This document shows positions 6,188-12,826 of a stretch of 12,826 nt of DNA, in pieces; within the stretch, counting starts at the first letter, position 1, and every line of letters begins with the position of its first letter. Origin of the DNA: Acidobacteriaceae bacterium (GTDB lineage Bacteria; Acidobacteriota; Terriglobia; Terriglobales; Acidobacteriaceae). Location: contig PMOF01000113.1 of NCBI GenBank assembly GCA_003162495.1, positions 1,437 to 14,262 on the forward strand, given 5' to 3'. The position numbers and the translations under genes are program-made. The notes under the pieces are model-generated. The model worked only from the letters and a program-made list of their open reading frames with translations, was not told the DNA's origin and ran no database searches.

Positions 6188-6934
6188 TCAAAGGTGATTG
6201 ATGAGCGATGCGATACAGGCGGCGCCGAATCCGTTGTCAATGTTGACGACGGAGACGTTGGGCGAACAGGTGTTCAACATGCCGAGGAGTGCGGCCACGC
6301 CACCAAACGAGGCTCCGTAACCCACGCTGGTGGGAACGGCCAGCACCGGAGCATTGACCAGACCGCCGACCACGGTGGGCAAAGCGCCTTCCATGCCGGC
6401 GCAGACAATGAGCACGCGAGCCGATTGCAGCGAACTTTTTTGCGCCAGCAGGCGGTGAATGCCGGCCACGCCCACATCGGCGATGAGTTCGACGGTGTTG
6501 CCCATCAGGCGCGCGGTGACCACGGCTTCTTCGGCAACAGACAGGTCGCTGGTGCCGGCGCAGACCACGGCGATGGTTCCCTTGCCGGGAATGCCGGGCG
6601 TCTGAGTGAGAGTGATGGCGCGGGCGGTCTCGTGAAACTCTGCGCGCGATTCGACGGCAACGACCGCTTCAAACATTTCGCGAGTTGTGCGAGTGGCGAG
6701 CACATTGCCGCCCGCCTTCGCCATGCGAGCAAAAATAGCGGCCACCTGCGCGGCAGTTTTTCCAGCGGCAAAAATCACTTCAGGCATGCCGGTGCGCAGC
6801 GCGCGATGGTGATCGAGCTTGGCGAACCCGAGGTCCTCAAAAGGGAGATCGCGAAGCCGGTCGAGCGCCTCGCTCACAGGCGTGTTGCCCTGGCGGACTT
6901 CGTTGAGCAGGGTCTCGATTTGAGAGCGATCCAT
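6188..6934 (-). CDS. larB: LarB, nicotinate adenine dinucleotide carboxylase/hydrolase of NPN cofactor synthesis
   Basis: LarB carries out the first step of nickel-pincer nucleotide synthesis. It carboxylates the pyridinium ring of nicotinic acid adenine dinucleotide at C5 and cleaves the phosphoanhydride to give pyridinium-3,5-biscarboxylic acid mononucleotide. The 248-residue protein has an N-terminal helical part (1-50, ETLLNEVRQG...ALDRLRDLPFEDLGFAKLD), then a PurE-like Rossmann domain. In that domain AGTSDLSVAEEA (126-137), CAGMEGALPTVVGGL (178-192) and PTSVGYG (201-207) correspond to the carboxylase substrate site. The start at ATG 6934 overlaps the larC stop as TGATG and has AAGGAG 8 bases upstream (6943-6948), inside larC. 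The frame is open further upstream, but that is antisense-like shadow within larC. Last gene of the larE-larC-larB operon. Confidence 0.95.
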   Translation of the reverse strand: MDRSQIETLLNEVRQGNTPVSEALDRLRDLPFEDLGFAKLDHHRALRTGMPEVIFAAGKTAAQVAAIFARMAKAGGNVLATRTTREMFEAVVAVESRAEFHETARAITLTQTPGIPGKGTIAVVCAGTSDLSVAEEAVVTARLMGNTVELIADVGVAGIHRLLAQKSSLQSARVLIVCAGMEGALPTVVGGLVNAPVLAVPTSVGYGASFGGVAALLGMLNTCSPNVSVVNIDNGFGAACIASLINHL

Positions 6935-8193
6935 CAGCGTTGCTCCTTCGTGATGTCGGAAGCGGCAATTCCGGAGGCTGCGTAAACGCGCATAACCTCC
7001 TGCATCACTTGCTTGAGGGGGACGGAGTGCTCGGCGGCGATGCGGCGGCAATCCTCGTACTCCGGCGATGCGTTGGCGATTGCGCCGCCAGGCAAGCGGG
7101 CGATCTTGATGCTCACTTCGCCCCACATGGTTTGCACTTTGAGAAATTCGCGCAGCAATCCAACTTTTTTTTCGATTCTCCAGCGCAGGCCGATCGTAGT
7201 GGTCTCGCGAAACAGAATATCCTGGAGTGCCGGCGCGCGATCGGGGTGGCAGAGCACGGTGAGTTGCACGCCGGTGCGGCCCTTCTTCATCTGCACCGGG
7301 ATTCGATAAACGTCCCAGGCACCGGAGGCAAGCAGCAGTTCACTGACGTATGCGAGCAACTGCGGGCTGGAGTCGTCGATCACGGTTTCGATGACTGCGA
7401 CGAAGTCCGTGGCGATGGCCTGCGCGGTCTCCTCTTCGCCGATGAGCAGACGCAGCAGGTTGGGCTGGCCGGGCGTATCGCGACCGCCTGCGCCGTAACC
7501 GGAGGCCTTGATGCGCATAGGCGGAAGCGGCGCGTAGCCGACTTCTAACATTCGTAGTACGGCCGCACCCGTGGGGGTAACGCGCTCCATCGGCTCGCCG
7601 CCCGAGTAAACGGGCGCATCGCCAAGCAGGGCAAGCGTGGCAGGCGCGGGGACCGGAAGCGTGCCGTGCTGGCAGACCACGGTTCCGCTGCCGACGTTGA
7701 GAGGCGACGCGAGCCAACGGTCGATGTTGAGCCACTCTGCTCCAACGGTGGCGCAGACAATGTCGACAATGGTGTCGACCGCGCCCACTTCGTGGAAGTG
7801 GACCTTCTCGATTGGAATCGAGTGAATGGCGGCTTCGGCTTCGCCGAGGAGCTGGAAGGCGCGGACGGCGCGGGCTTTCACGGTTTCGGTAAGCGCGGCG
7901 GCGCGAATGATGGCGAGAATGGCCGACAAATGACGATGAGGCGCATGGGTGTGGGCCGGATGGTCACCGTGGGAGTGAGTCGTCTCGCTGCCCGGTTGGG
8001 CCGAGGTGAGCACGTCCACTTTGGTTGCGGCCAGGCTGCCGCGACTCACCTTGCGCATCTCAAGGCGCGCGCCGACGTTGAGCGCGGCGGCCGTTTCCGC
8101 GAGAGAGGCAAAGGGGACGCCGGCATCGACCAGGGCGCCCAGAAACATGTCACCGCTTATGCCGGAAAAACACTCGAGATATGCAATGCGCAT
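6934..8193 (-). CDS. larC: LarC, CTP-dependent nickel insertase (cyclometallase) of NPN synthesis
   Basis: LarC performs the last step of NPN synthesis, inserting nickel into the dithio-mononucleotide with formation of a Ni-C bond and consumption of CTP. The protein is one continuous frame of 419 residues, unlike Lactiplantibacillus plantarum where larC is split and needs a ribosomal frameshift. Visible features are the N-terminal ECFSGISGDMFLGAL (7-21), a histidine-rich loop THSHGDHPAHTHAPHRH (72-88) suited to nickel handling, FHEVGAVDTIVDIV (133-146), PVPAPATLALL (180-190), and a C-terminal domain with QMKKGRTG (301-308) in the CTP-binding part. Start ATG 8193 has only a weak AGAG upstream and lies 25 bases after the larE stop. 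Its stop overlaps the larB start. Confidence 0.96.
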   Translation of the reverse strand: MRIAYLECFSGISGDMFLGALVDAGVPFASLAETAAALNVGARLEMRKVSRGSLAATKVDVLTSAQPGSETTHSHGDHPAHTHAPHRHLSAILAIIRAAALTETVKARAVRAFQLLGEAEAAIHSIPIEKVHFHEVGAVDTIVDIVCATVGAEWLNIDRWLASPLNVGSGTVVCQHGTLPVPAPATLALLGDAPVYSGGEPMERVTPTGAAVLRMLEVGYAPLPPMRIKASGYGAGGRDTPGQPNLLRLLIGEEETAQAIATDFVAVIETVIDDSSPQLLAYVSELLLASGAWDVYRIPVQMKKGRTGVQLTVLCHPDRAPALQDILFRETTTIGLRWRIEKKVGLLREFLKVQTMWGEVSIKIARLPGGAIANASPEYEDCRRIAAEHSVPLKQVMQEVMRVYAASGIAASDITKEQR

Positions 8194-8218
8194 CGCGCTC
8201 TAGATTCTAACCTGTTGG

Positions 8219-9127
8219 CTATGGACCGCGTCGCAGCAGCACGTCGGCGGGGAGGATTGCGTTCATGGAGCCGGAGCGAAAGCCGGCGCAATCAAGGGTG
8301 ACATATTGAAAGCCGGCCTGCTTGAGGGCCGCGGATATGGCGTCGAGCATTTCGATCGCCAGGGCGCGGGGCAGCTCTGCGCGCGCAATTTCAACGCGAG
8401 CCAACTCGCCGTGATGGCGGACCCGCAACTCGCGAAAGCCCAACTGGCGCAGGCTTTCCTCAGCGCGCTCCACCTGCTCAAGCACCTCGCGGGTGACGGT
8501 GCGGCCATATTCAACGCGCGAAGAGAGGCATGGCGCTGCCGGGCGATCCCACAAGGAAAAGCCGGCGGCCTTTGCCAGTGAGCGAATCTCCATTTTTGTG
8601 AGGCCGGCCTCCGCCAACGGCGCAAGCACGGCGTGGTCCTGGGCGGCGCGCTGACCGGGACGGTAATCGCGCGTGTCGTCGGCGTTCATGCCATAAGCGA
8701 TGCGGGCAAAGCCCAGCTCAGCGCCCAAAGTTTCCATGGTCGCAAAGAGTTCGTCCTTGCAGTGGAAGCAGCGATTAGCGTCGTTGCGCTGGTATTCTGG
8801 CCGCTCCAATTCCTGCGTTGCCACGACGCGCAGCGGCATTTGAAGCCCATCGGCAAATTCGCGGGCATGCTCCAGATCGCGGCGGGCCAGGCTGGGCGAA
8901 TCGGCCAGCACGGCGAGCATGCGGGAACCCAGAACACGATGCGCTGTAGCGGCCAGAAACGCGGAGTCAACGCCACCGGAATAGGCCACCATCAGGTTTT
9001 CAAACTGCTCGAGATTCGTCTCCAGAGCGAGTAGTTTGGACGCCACGTCGTGGTCATCGCCCATAACGCGCACGGACGCACCCTGCGCTTGTTTGTTTCC
9101 CGGATTAGTGGGTGTGCTCGCCCTCAT
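8219..9127 (-). CDS. larE: LarE, ATP-dependent sulfur transferase of NPN synthesis (three-cysteine type)
   Basis: LarE activates the carboxylates of the LarB product by adenylylation and replaces them with sulfur. The PP-loop ATP-pyrophosphatase signature SGGVDS is at 50-55. NRCFHCK gives C120 and C123, and AAPCLSSR gives C200, the position of the sacrificial Cys176 of the L. plantarum enzyme. Three cysteines in this pattern mark the class reported to hold a [4Fe-4S] cluster as sulfur carrier, for example Thermotoga maritima LarE. The ending QYVTLDCAGFRSGSMN is family-typical. Start ATG 9127 gives 302 residues. It has no Shine-Dalgarno but a perfect TATAAT 6 bases upstream. ATG 9064 (281 residues) is an alternative closer to the usual length, and also lacks a Shine-Dalgarno. 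First gene of larE-larC-larB. Confidence 0.94.
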   Translation of the reverse strand: MRASTPTNPGNKQAQGASVRVMGDDHDVASKLLALETNLEQFENLMVAYSGGVDSAFLAATAHRVLGSRMLAVLADSPSLARRDLEHAREFADGLQMPLRVVATQELERPEYQRNDANRCFHCKDELFATMETLGAELGFARIAYGMNADDTRDYRPGQRAAQDHAVLAPLAEAGLTKMEIRSLAKAAGFSLWDRPAAPCLSSRVEYGRTVTREVLEQVERAEESLRQLGFRELRVRHHGELARVEIARAELPRALAIEMLDAISAALKQAGFQYVTLDCAGFRSGSMNAILPADVLLRRGP

Positions 9128-9133
9128 GGGCAA

Positions 9134-9139
9134 ATTATA
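9134..9139 (-). promoter_or_regulatory. TATAAT -10 box at the larE start (possible leaderless lar operon promoter)
   Basis: On the minus strand a perfect TATAAT ends 6 bases before the larE ATG, so transcription would start at or within a base or two of the start codon. No Shine-Dalgarno is present. At 16-18 bases upstream the -35 region (CTCGGC and neighbours) does not resemble TTGACA, so activity may be low or need an activator. Confidence 0.42.
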
Positions 9140-9207
9140 ACCCTGTGCCCCAATCGGCCGAGACAGGTTGGCCCATTCGAAGGGAGCCGCACTATGATAA
9201 AGAGGAC

Positions 9208-9420
9208 TTATTCAGCATTGGCGGCGCTCACGGCAAACCAGTAGTATCGCCGCCAGCAAAACATGCAACGAACCGGGCGTAGCGCAAACATGCGCAACAG
9301 GCCGTCATAGGAACGCAGTTCAGCATGCTTAAACTGGACCGAATTGCAGCGAGGGCACTGCCGCCTGGTGATGAGCACGTGCGGCAGCCAGTTAGGCCAG
9401 GTCCGGGCTTCTGCGCTCAT
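9208..9420 (-). CDS. Small zinc-ribbon-like protein
   Basis: A 70-residue basic protein with two CXXC knuckles, CPRC near residue 22 and CMFC near residue 52, about 27 residues apart. This is the pattern of a single zinc ribbon. Between them FKHAELRSYDGLLRMFALRPVRC and, after, WRRYYWF recall the small acidobacterial proteins of the 'RCPRC...LRPYRCR.C..RFY' type found in that phylum. Function is unknown; nucleic-acid or protein binding is possible. The ATG at 9420 has only a distant AAAGGA upstream (about 13 bases), so the initiation site is less certain than the frame. It lies 35 bases after the GH130 gene and 80 bases before larE on the same strand, so it may be on either transcript. Confidence 0.72.
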   Translation of the reverse strand: MSAEARTWPNWLPHVLITRRQCPRCNSVQFKHAELRSYDGLLRMFALRPVRCMFCWRRYYWFAVSAANAE

Positions 9421-9455
9421 CTCAGTTACTCATCCTTTCCCGGGAACGACAGGCA

Positions 9456-10484
9456 CTATAGCGCACTTACTTCCTCAGGGCTCGAGTTTGCATCAAGCCA
9501 TGCCAGCAGAGACCGTATGCTGCCAGTGGCCAAAGCGATGCAGGAATCCCCGGCTCCGTAATAGAGGTAAATCGTATCGCCGTCCGCGCCGATCGTCTGA
9601 CCGCACGGAAACACGACGTCTTTCACATCTCCGCCGCGCTCATAACTGGTTTCGGGTCCGAATACCCAGGAGTCCCCGCGCTGCAGGCACACTTCGGGCT
9701 TTTCCAGATCGAAGAGCGCGAGGCCCAGGCGATAAATGCTTCCCGATGCTGTTCGCCGCACTCCGTGATAGATGGTCAGCCATCCCTTGGCGGTTTCAAT
9801 CGGAGGCGAACACAGGCCGATCTTGTTTGCGTCCCACCAGCCGCCGCGGCGCGCCGCGAGCATGATCTTGTGGCTTCCCCAATGGCGCAGATCGGGCGAG
9901 TAGGAAATCCACATATGCGCTCCCTGGGTGGTCACCGGGCGGTGAATCAATGCCCAGTTCCCGTCAATTCTGCGCGGCAGCAGCGCGGCATCTTTGTCCT
10001 CCGGCTGCATAATTACGCCGTATCGCTGAAAGCTCTTGAAGTCTTGAGTCGTTGCCAGCGAAACTCCGGGGCCGCCTCGCGCAAACGAGGTATAGACAAC
10101 CGCGAATTGTTCCAACTCGGGAACGTAGGTAATGCGCGGATCTTCGATGCCCCATATTTCCTCAGGATGTCCGAGAGGATCCGCAGGCAGGGTGGGTTGC
10201 GCGTCGATGCGCCAGCCGTCGATTCCATTCGTGGATCGCGCGGCGCAGAGATGAGACAGGCCGCGGCGGTCTTCGACCCGGCACAGAAGTAAGGTGTCTC
10301 CATTAGGTAGCTTTGCGGCTGCCGCGTTGAAGACGCTGTTGATCGGATACGGCCAGTTCTCCTGGGTGAGTATCGGATTCCTGTGATAGCGGGCAAACAG
10401 GGGAAGCCCCGCATGCGTATTGATATGCTGCGGTTGCGGGACGATCGGATCCGGCAGTGAGATTGGAGCGATAGTTGTCGTCAA
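9456..10484 (-). CDS. GH130 family glycosidase / beta-mannoside phosphorylase
   Basis: GH130 enzymes are five-bladed beta-propellers that phosphorolyse, or in some subfamilies hydrolyse, beta-linked mannosides. The 342-residue protein shows the family landmarks: RYHRNPIL (32-39), NSVFNAAAAKLPNGDTLLLCRVEDR (49-73), GIEDPRIT (112-119) with Asp115 as the probable general acid, GVSLATTQDFKSF (140-152), HMWISYSPDLRHWG (190-203), GWLTIYHGV (234-242), and LYYGAGDS (307-314). There is no signal peptide, so it acts in the cytoplasm, as expected for a phosphorylase. The subfamily and linkage cannot be fixed by eye. Start is TTG at 10484, overlapping the TGA of the upstream glycosyltransferase gene as TTGA. 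No ATG or GTG lies between that codon and the first conserved motif, so a coupled TTG start is the best choice. Confidence 0.92.
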   Translation of the reverse strand: MTTTIAPISLPDPIVPQPQHINTHAGLPLFARYHRNPILTQENWPYPINSVFNAAAAKLPNGDTLLLCRVEDRRGLSHLCAARSTNGIDGWRIDAQPTLPADPLGHPEEIWGIEDPRITYVPELEQFAVVYTSFARGGPGVSLATTQDFKSFQRYGVIMQPEDKDAALLPRRIDGNWALIHRPVTTQGAHMWISYSPDLRHWGSHKIMLAARRGGWWDANKIGLCSPPIETAKGWLTIYHGVRRTASGSIYRLGLALFDLEKPEVCLQRGDSWVFGPETSYERGGDVKDVVFPCGQTIGADGDTIYLYYGAGDSCIALATGSIRSLLAWLDANSSPEEVSAL

Positions 10485-12826
10485 GAGGAGTGACTCATTT
10501 CCATGGAGAGTTCGTTTGCGTTTGCAACCTTCGCCTCGTTCATTTCGAGGAGAGCCATCAAAAACGAGAGCGTAGATTCCGCGCCCTGATTTTCATTCAC
10601 GCGATCGGGATGAAGCCCGTCTCTGCAGCCGCCTGTGGTTTCGTCGTAAAGCATCACCTGCAGGTCGTTCTTGCCGAGGAACCAATGAAAGGCGCGCCAG
10701 GCTTCCTCAAGCCAATACCTTTTGCGGGTCAGCCGGTAGACCTCAAGGCATGCCGAGACGGTCGCGCACGCCTCCACCGGCTGTTGATCGAAACGTGCCT
10801 TCTCTCCGTCCTGCGCGAAAAATCCACTGCAGCCGATGGGAACGAAGACCTCATCATAGCCTCGATGCTGCTCGCGGATGAGCCATTCCAGCGACTCCAT
10901 TCCGGCTTCCATCATGCGCCTGTTTTCGTTGCGCCATCCCGCCAGAATCAGCGCCTGCGGCAACCGGGCGTTGGAGTAGGAGAGGCTTTTCTCAAACCAC
11001 TTCCATGTCCCGGACTGAGTGCGGTCATACGCATCGAGGAGCTGATTTGCAAGCGCATTGCGGGCTCCCTGAACGGCGCGGTCGCCTGGGAACCAGTCCA
11101 GATAGGCTTGCATGCCCATGATGGAAAACGCCCATGCGCGAGGACTTGTGAACGTTTGCGTGGCGGGTACTGCCGCCTCAAACAGCCGGCCGGCCGCGCC
11201 TCTCAATCCTGCGTTCCGCGAGTGGCCAAGCACTTTGCCCAGGGACCACAAGGCGCGGCCGTGGCTGTCTTCTGATCCAACTTCCTCGAGCCATCTGCGA
11301 TCGTAGCCAAGAAAGTTCCTGAACCTTCCCGAGTCCGGGCAGAATGCAAACCATAAAAAGGATAGGTAGCGATGGGAAAGATTTGGATACTCCAAACTGC
11401 CCGCATGAGCCGGGAACTCATCGAGAAGAATCGAGACAATCAGCGCGCGAGCGTTGTCATCGGTCGTGTATCCCTCGCGAGTATTGGGAAGTGAGAAGAT
11501 AGCATGCTGCAACATGCCGGTATCATCCGTCATCCTCAACATGTGAGCGGTGTTCAAGAGAGGAAGTTCATCGGTTGCTTTGACCGCCGCATCCTCTTTC
11601 CGGGCCGCCCTCGGCTGCAGCGTGCGCTCGAACCGCGCACGCTGGAAGCTGGCCATGTAGGCCCGTGCCGTTTTGGGCCACGTGGTTGCCCGGGAGTGAA
11701 GATAGGCCCGCTTGCGCATCGCATGCCGCTCGCCATCGTTCTCGAGCAGTTTCACAACTGCCTCCGCGATTGCATCGGGACTCTCGAACGGCACCAGCAC
11801 GCCTCTGTTCTCCGCGAGCAACTCTTTTGCGTGCCAGTAGGGCGTGGAGATAATCGCCTTGCCCGCGCCCAGAGCAATGGCCAGCGTGCCGGAAACAATC
11901 TGAGCCTCCTGCTGATAGGGAGTAATGTAGATATCCGCAGCGCCAACATGCTCGACCAGTTCTTCCGCGCTCACGAACCGGTTGTTGAGAATCAGATGAT
12001 CCATAATGCCGAGCTTCTCTGCCAGCACTTGCAGTCCGTCGCGATAGCGCTCACCCTCGCGCCGCCGGACATGCGGATGCGTTACGCCGGAGACGATATA
12101 CACGACGTCTGGATGTTTCGCCAGAATCGCTGGGAGCGCGCGAATGACGTTTTCGATTCCTTTGTTAGGAGACAGCAAACCAAATGTCAGCAGCACCGAC
12201 TTGCCTTCGGTGTTGAATTTGTCCTTGAAATAATTCGGGTCCATAAACGGAAGATCGGGCACGCCGTGCGGGATCACATCGATCTTTTCGCCTGGAACCG
12301 CATACACTTCGCGCAAAAAGCGGGCCGCTTGCTCGCTCATCACAATCAGCCGGTCGGAGAGCTTCGCGATCTCGTCGAGGACAGCGCGCTGATCGGGATC
12401 GGGATCGCGCAAGACGGTGTGAAGCGTGGTGACCAGCGGCATCTTCAGTTTTTTAAGCAGGGCCAGAATATGGCGGCCCGCAATCCCGCCAAAAATGCCG
12501 TACTCATGTTGCAGGCACACCAGATCGTTGCCGTTGAAGTTCAGAAATTCAGCGGCACGCTCGTATGAACCGATATCTTCCTGTTCAAGTTCGAGGCGCA
12601 CCTGCTCCGGATAGTCGTAACTGGATTCGGGATCGTTGACGGGGATGGCAAAGAGCCGTTCTGCGCCGTATTCGCTCCCCATAGCAGTACACAGGTCGGT
12701 CGTAAATGTGGCGATGCCGCATTGGCGCGGCAAATGGTTTCCCACAAATGCAATGCGCGTGGGCAGCGGCAAGCTGAACGCCTTCAAAGCTACCGGATCG
12801 GCGGCCACGGGACCGGCGCCCACCGG
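10481..12826 (-). CDS. GT4-type glycosyltransferase fused to a helical toroid-like C-terminal region; 5' end not in window
   Basis: Residues are counted from GTG 12823, a possible start, but the frame is still open at the window edge, so the protein may be longer. Residues about 20-400 are a GT-B retaining glycosyltransferase of the GT4 kind: RIAFVGNHLPRQCGIATFT (23-41), HEYGIFGG (106-113), TLHTVLRD (133-140), IPHGVPD (184-190), TFGLLSPNKGIENVI (213-227) and YQQEAQIVSGTLAIALGAGKAI (303-324). The usual EX7E has its first Glu (E306) but not its second. Residues about 420-765 form a separate helical region with GYTTDDNARA (451-460), EDSHGRALWSLGK (518-530), SPRAWAF (560-566), WKWFEKSLSYSNARLPQAL (607-625), RFDQQPVEA (677-685) and NQGAESTL (745-752). 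These spaced aromatic and acidic motifs suggest an (alpha/alpha)6 toroid glycosidase-like fold. Substrate unknown. GH130 follows with an overlapping start. Confidence 0.9.
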   Translation of the reverse strand, partial: PVGAGPVAADPVALKAFSLPLPTRIAFVGNHLPRQCGIATFTTDLCTAMGSEYGAERLFAIPVNDPESSYDYPEQVRLELEQEDIGSYERAAEFLNFNGNDLVCLQHEYGIFGGIAGRHILALLKKLKMPLVTTLHTVLRDPDPDQRAVLDEIAKLSDRLIVMSEQAARFLREVYAVPGEKIDVIPHGVPDLPFMDPNYFKDKFNTEGKSVLLTFGLLSPNKGIENVIRALPAILAKHPDVVYIVSGVTHPHVRRREGERYRDGLQVLAEKLGIMDHLILNNRFVSAEELVEHVGAADIYITPYQQEAQIVSGTLAIALGAGKAIISTPYWHAKELLAENRGVLVPFESPDAIAEAVVKLLENDGERHAMRKRAYLHSRATTWPKTARAYMASFQRARFERTLQPRAARKEDAAVKATDELPLLNTAHMLRMTDDTGMLQHAIFSLPNTREGYTTDDNARALIVSILLDEFPAHAGSLEYPNLSHRYLSFLWFAFCPDSGRFRNFLGYDRRWLEEVGSEDSHGRALWSLGKVLGHSRNAGLRGAAGRLFEAAVPATQTFTSPRAWAFSIMGMQAYLDWFPGDRAVQGARNALANQLLDAYDRTQSGTWKWFEKSLSYSNARLPQALILAGWRNENRRMMEAGMESLEWLIREQHRGYDEVFVPIGCSGFFAQDGEKARFDQQPVEACATVSACLEVYRLTRKRYWLEEAWRAFHWFLGKNDLQVMLYDETTGGCRDGLHPDRVNENQGAESTLSFLMALLEMNEAKVANANELSMEMSHSS

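Noticed and set aside
6095..6985. A 296-codon + strand frame opposite larB
   Set aside because: It is antisense to larB, whose motifs and ribosome binding site are clear; the product is low-complexity Gly/His/Ala-rich.
9128..9133. TTG at 9131-9133 as the larE start
   Set aside because: It is two codons ahead of a normal ATG (9127), has no ribosome binding site, and lies directly against the TATAAT box.
11504..12568. A 354-codon + strand frame opposite the glycosyltransferase
   Set aside because: It lies wholly within the well-supported GT4 coding region on the other strand and shows no recognisable domain or ribosome binding site.

Overview
This looks like chromosomal DNA from a GC-rich Gram-negative bacterium, most likely an acidobacterium (Acidobacteriota, class Terriglobia). 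That assignment is inferred from the flavour of the proteins and of the intergenic hairpin repeats; no rRNA or other decisive marker is present. There is no sign of phage, transposase, integron, CRISPR array, tRNA or rRNA.

Layout. (a) 1-95: the C-terminal end of a VOC/glyoxalase-fold protein on the + strand. (b) 192-1746, minus strand: lipoyl synthase (lipA) followed by ribosome recycling factor (frr). (c) 1747-2050: about 300 bases without a gene, holding a cluster of short hairpin repeats. (d) 2051-4526, minus strand: a tightly overlapping three-gene unit, with a PBP4-type D-Ala-D-Ala carboxypeptidase (dacB), a small lipoprotein-like cytochrome c and a four-helix membrane protein. (e) 4651-5595, plus strand and divergent from dacB: dihydropteroate synthase (folP). 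(f) 5596-5909: no gene, with a strong 10-bp inverted repeat; then 5910-6074, a 54-residue basic hypothetical protein with a good ribosome binding site. (g) 6188-9127, minus strand: larE-larC-larB, the complete biosynthetic set for the nickel-pincer nucleotide (NPN) cofactor of lactate racemase-type enzymes, with no larA in the window. (h) 9208-12826, minus strand: a large GT4 glycosyltransferase fused to a helical toroid-like C-terminal region (5' end beyond the window), a GH130 glycosidase/phosphorylase whose TTG start overlaps its stop codon, and a small zinc-ribbon protein between GH130 and larE.

How the genes work together. LarB carboxylates and hydrolyses nicotinate adenine dinucleotide, LarE adds sulfur and LarC inserts nickel using CTP. 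The client enzyme must be encoded elsewhere. The LarE here carries three conserved cysteines, which suggests the iron-sulfur-dependent type rather than the sacrificial single-cysteine type. The GT4-toroid protein and GH130 protein are probably made together and act on the same, probably mannose-containing, glycan. dacB, the cytochrome and the membrane protein are translationally linked and all predicted to be in the envelope.

Most of the window is housekeeping. The parts most worth a second look are the GT4/toroid-GH130 pair, the larA-less lar operon with three-cysteine LarE, the odd dacB-cytochrome-membrane protein unit, the hairpin repeats, and two starts that look leaderless (larE and dacB).
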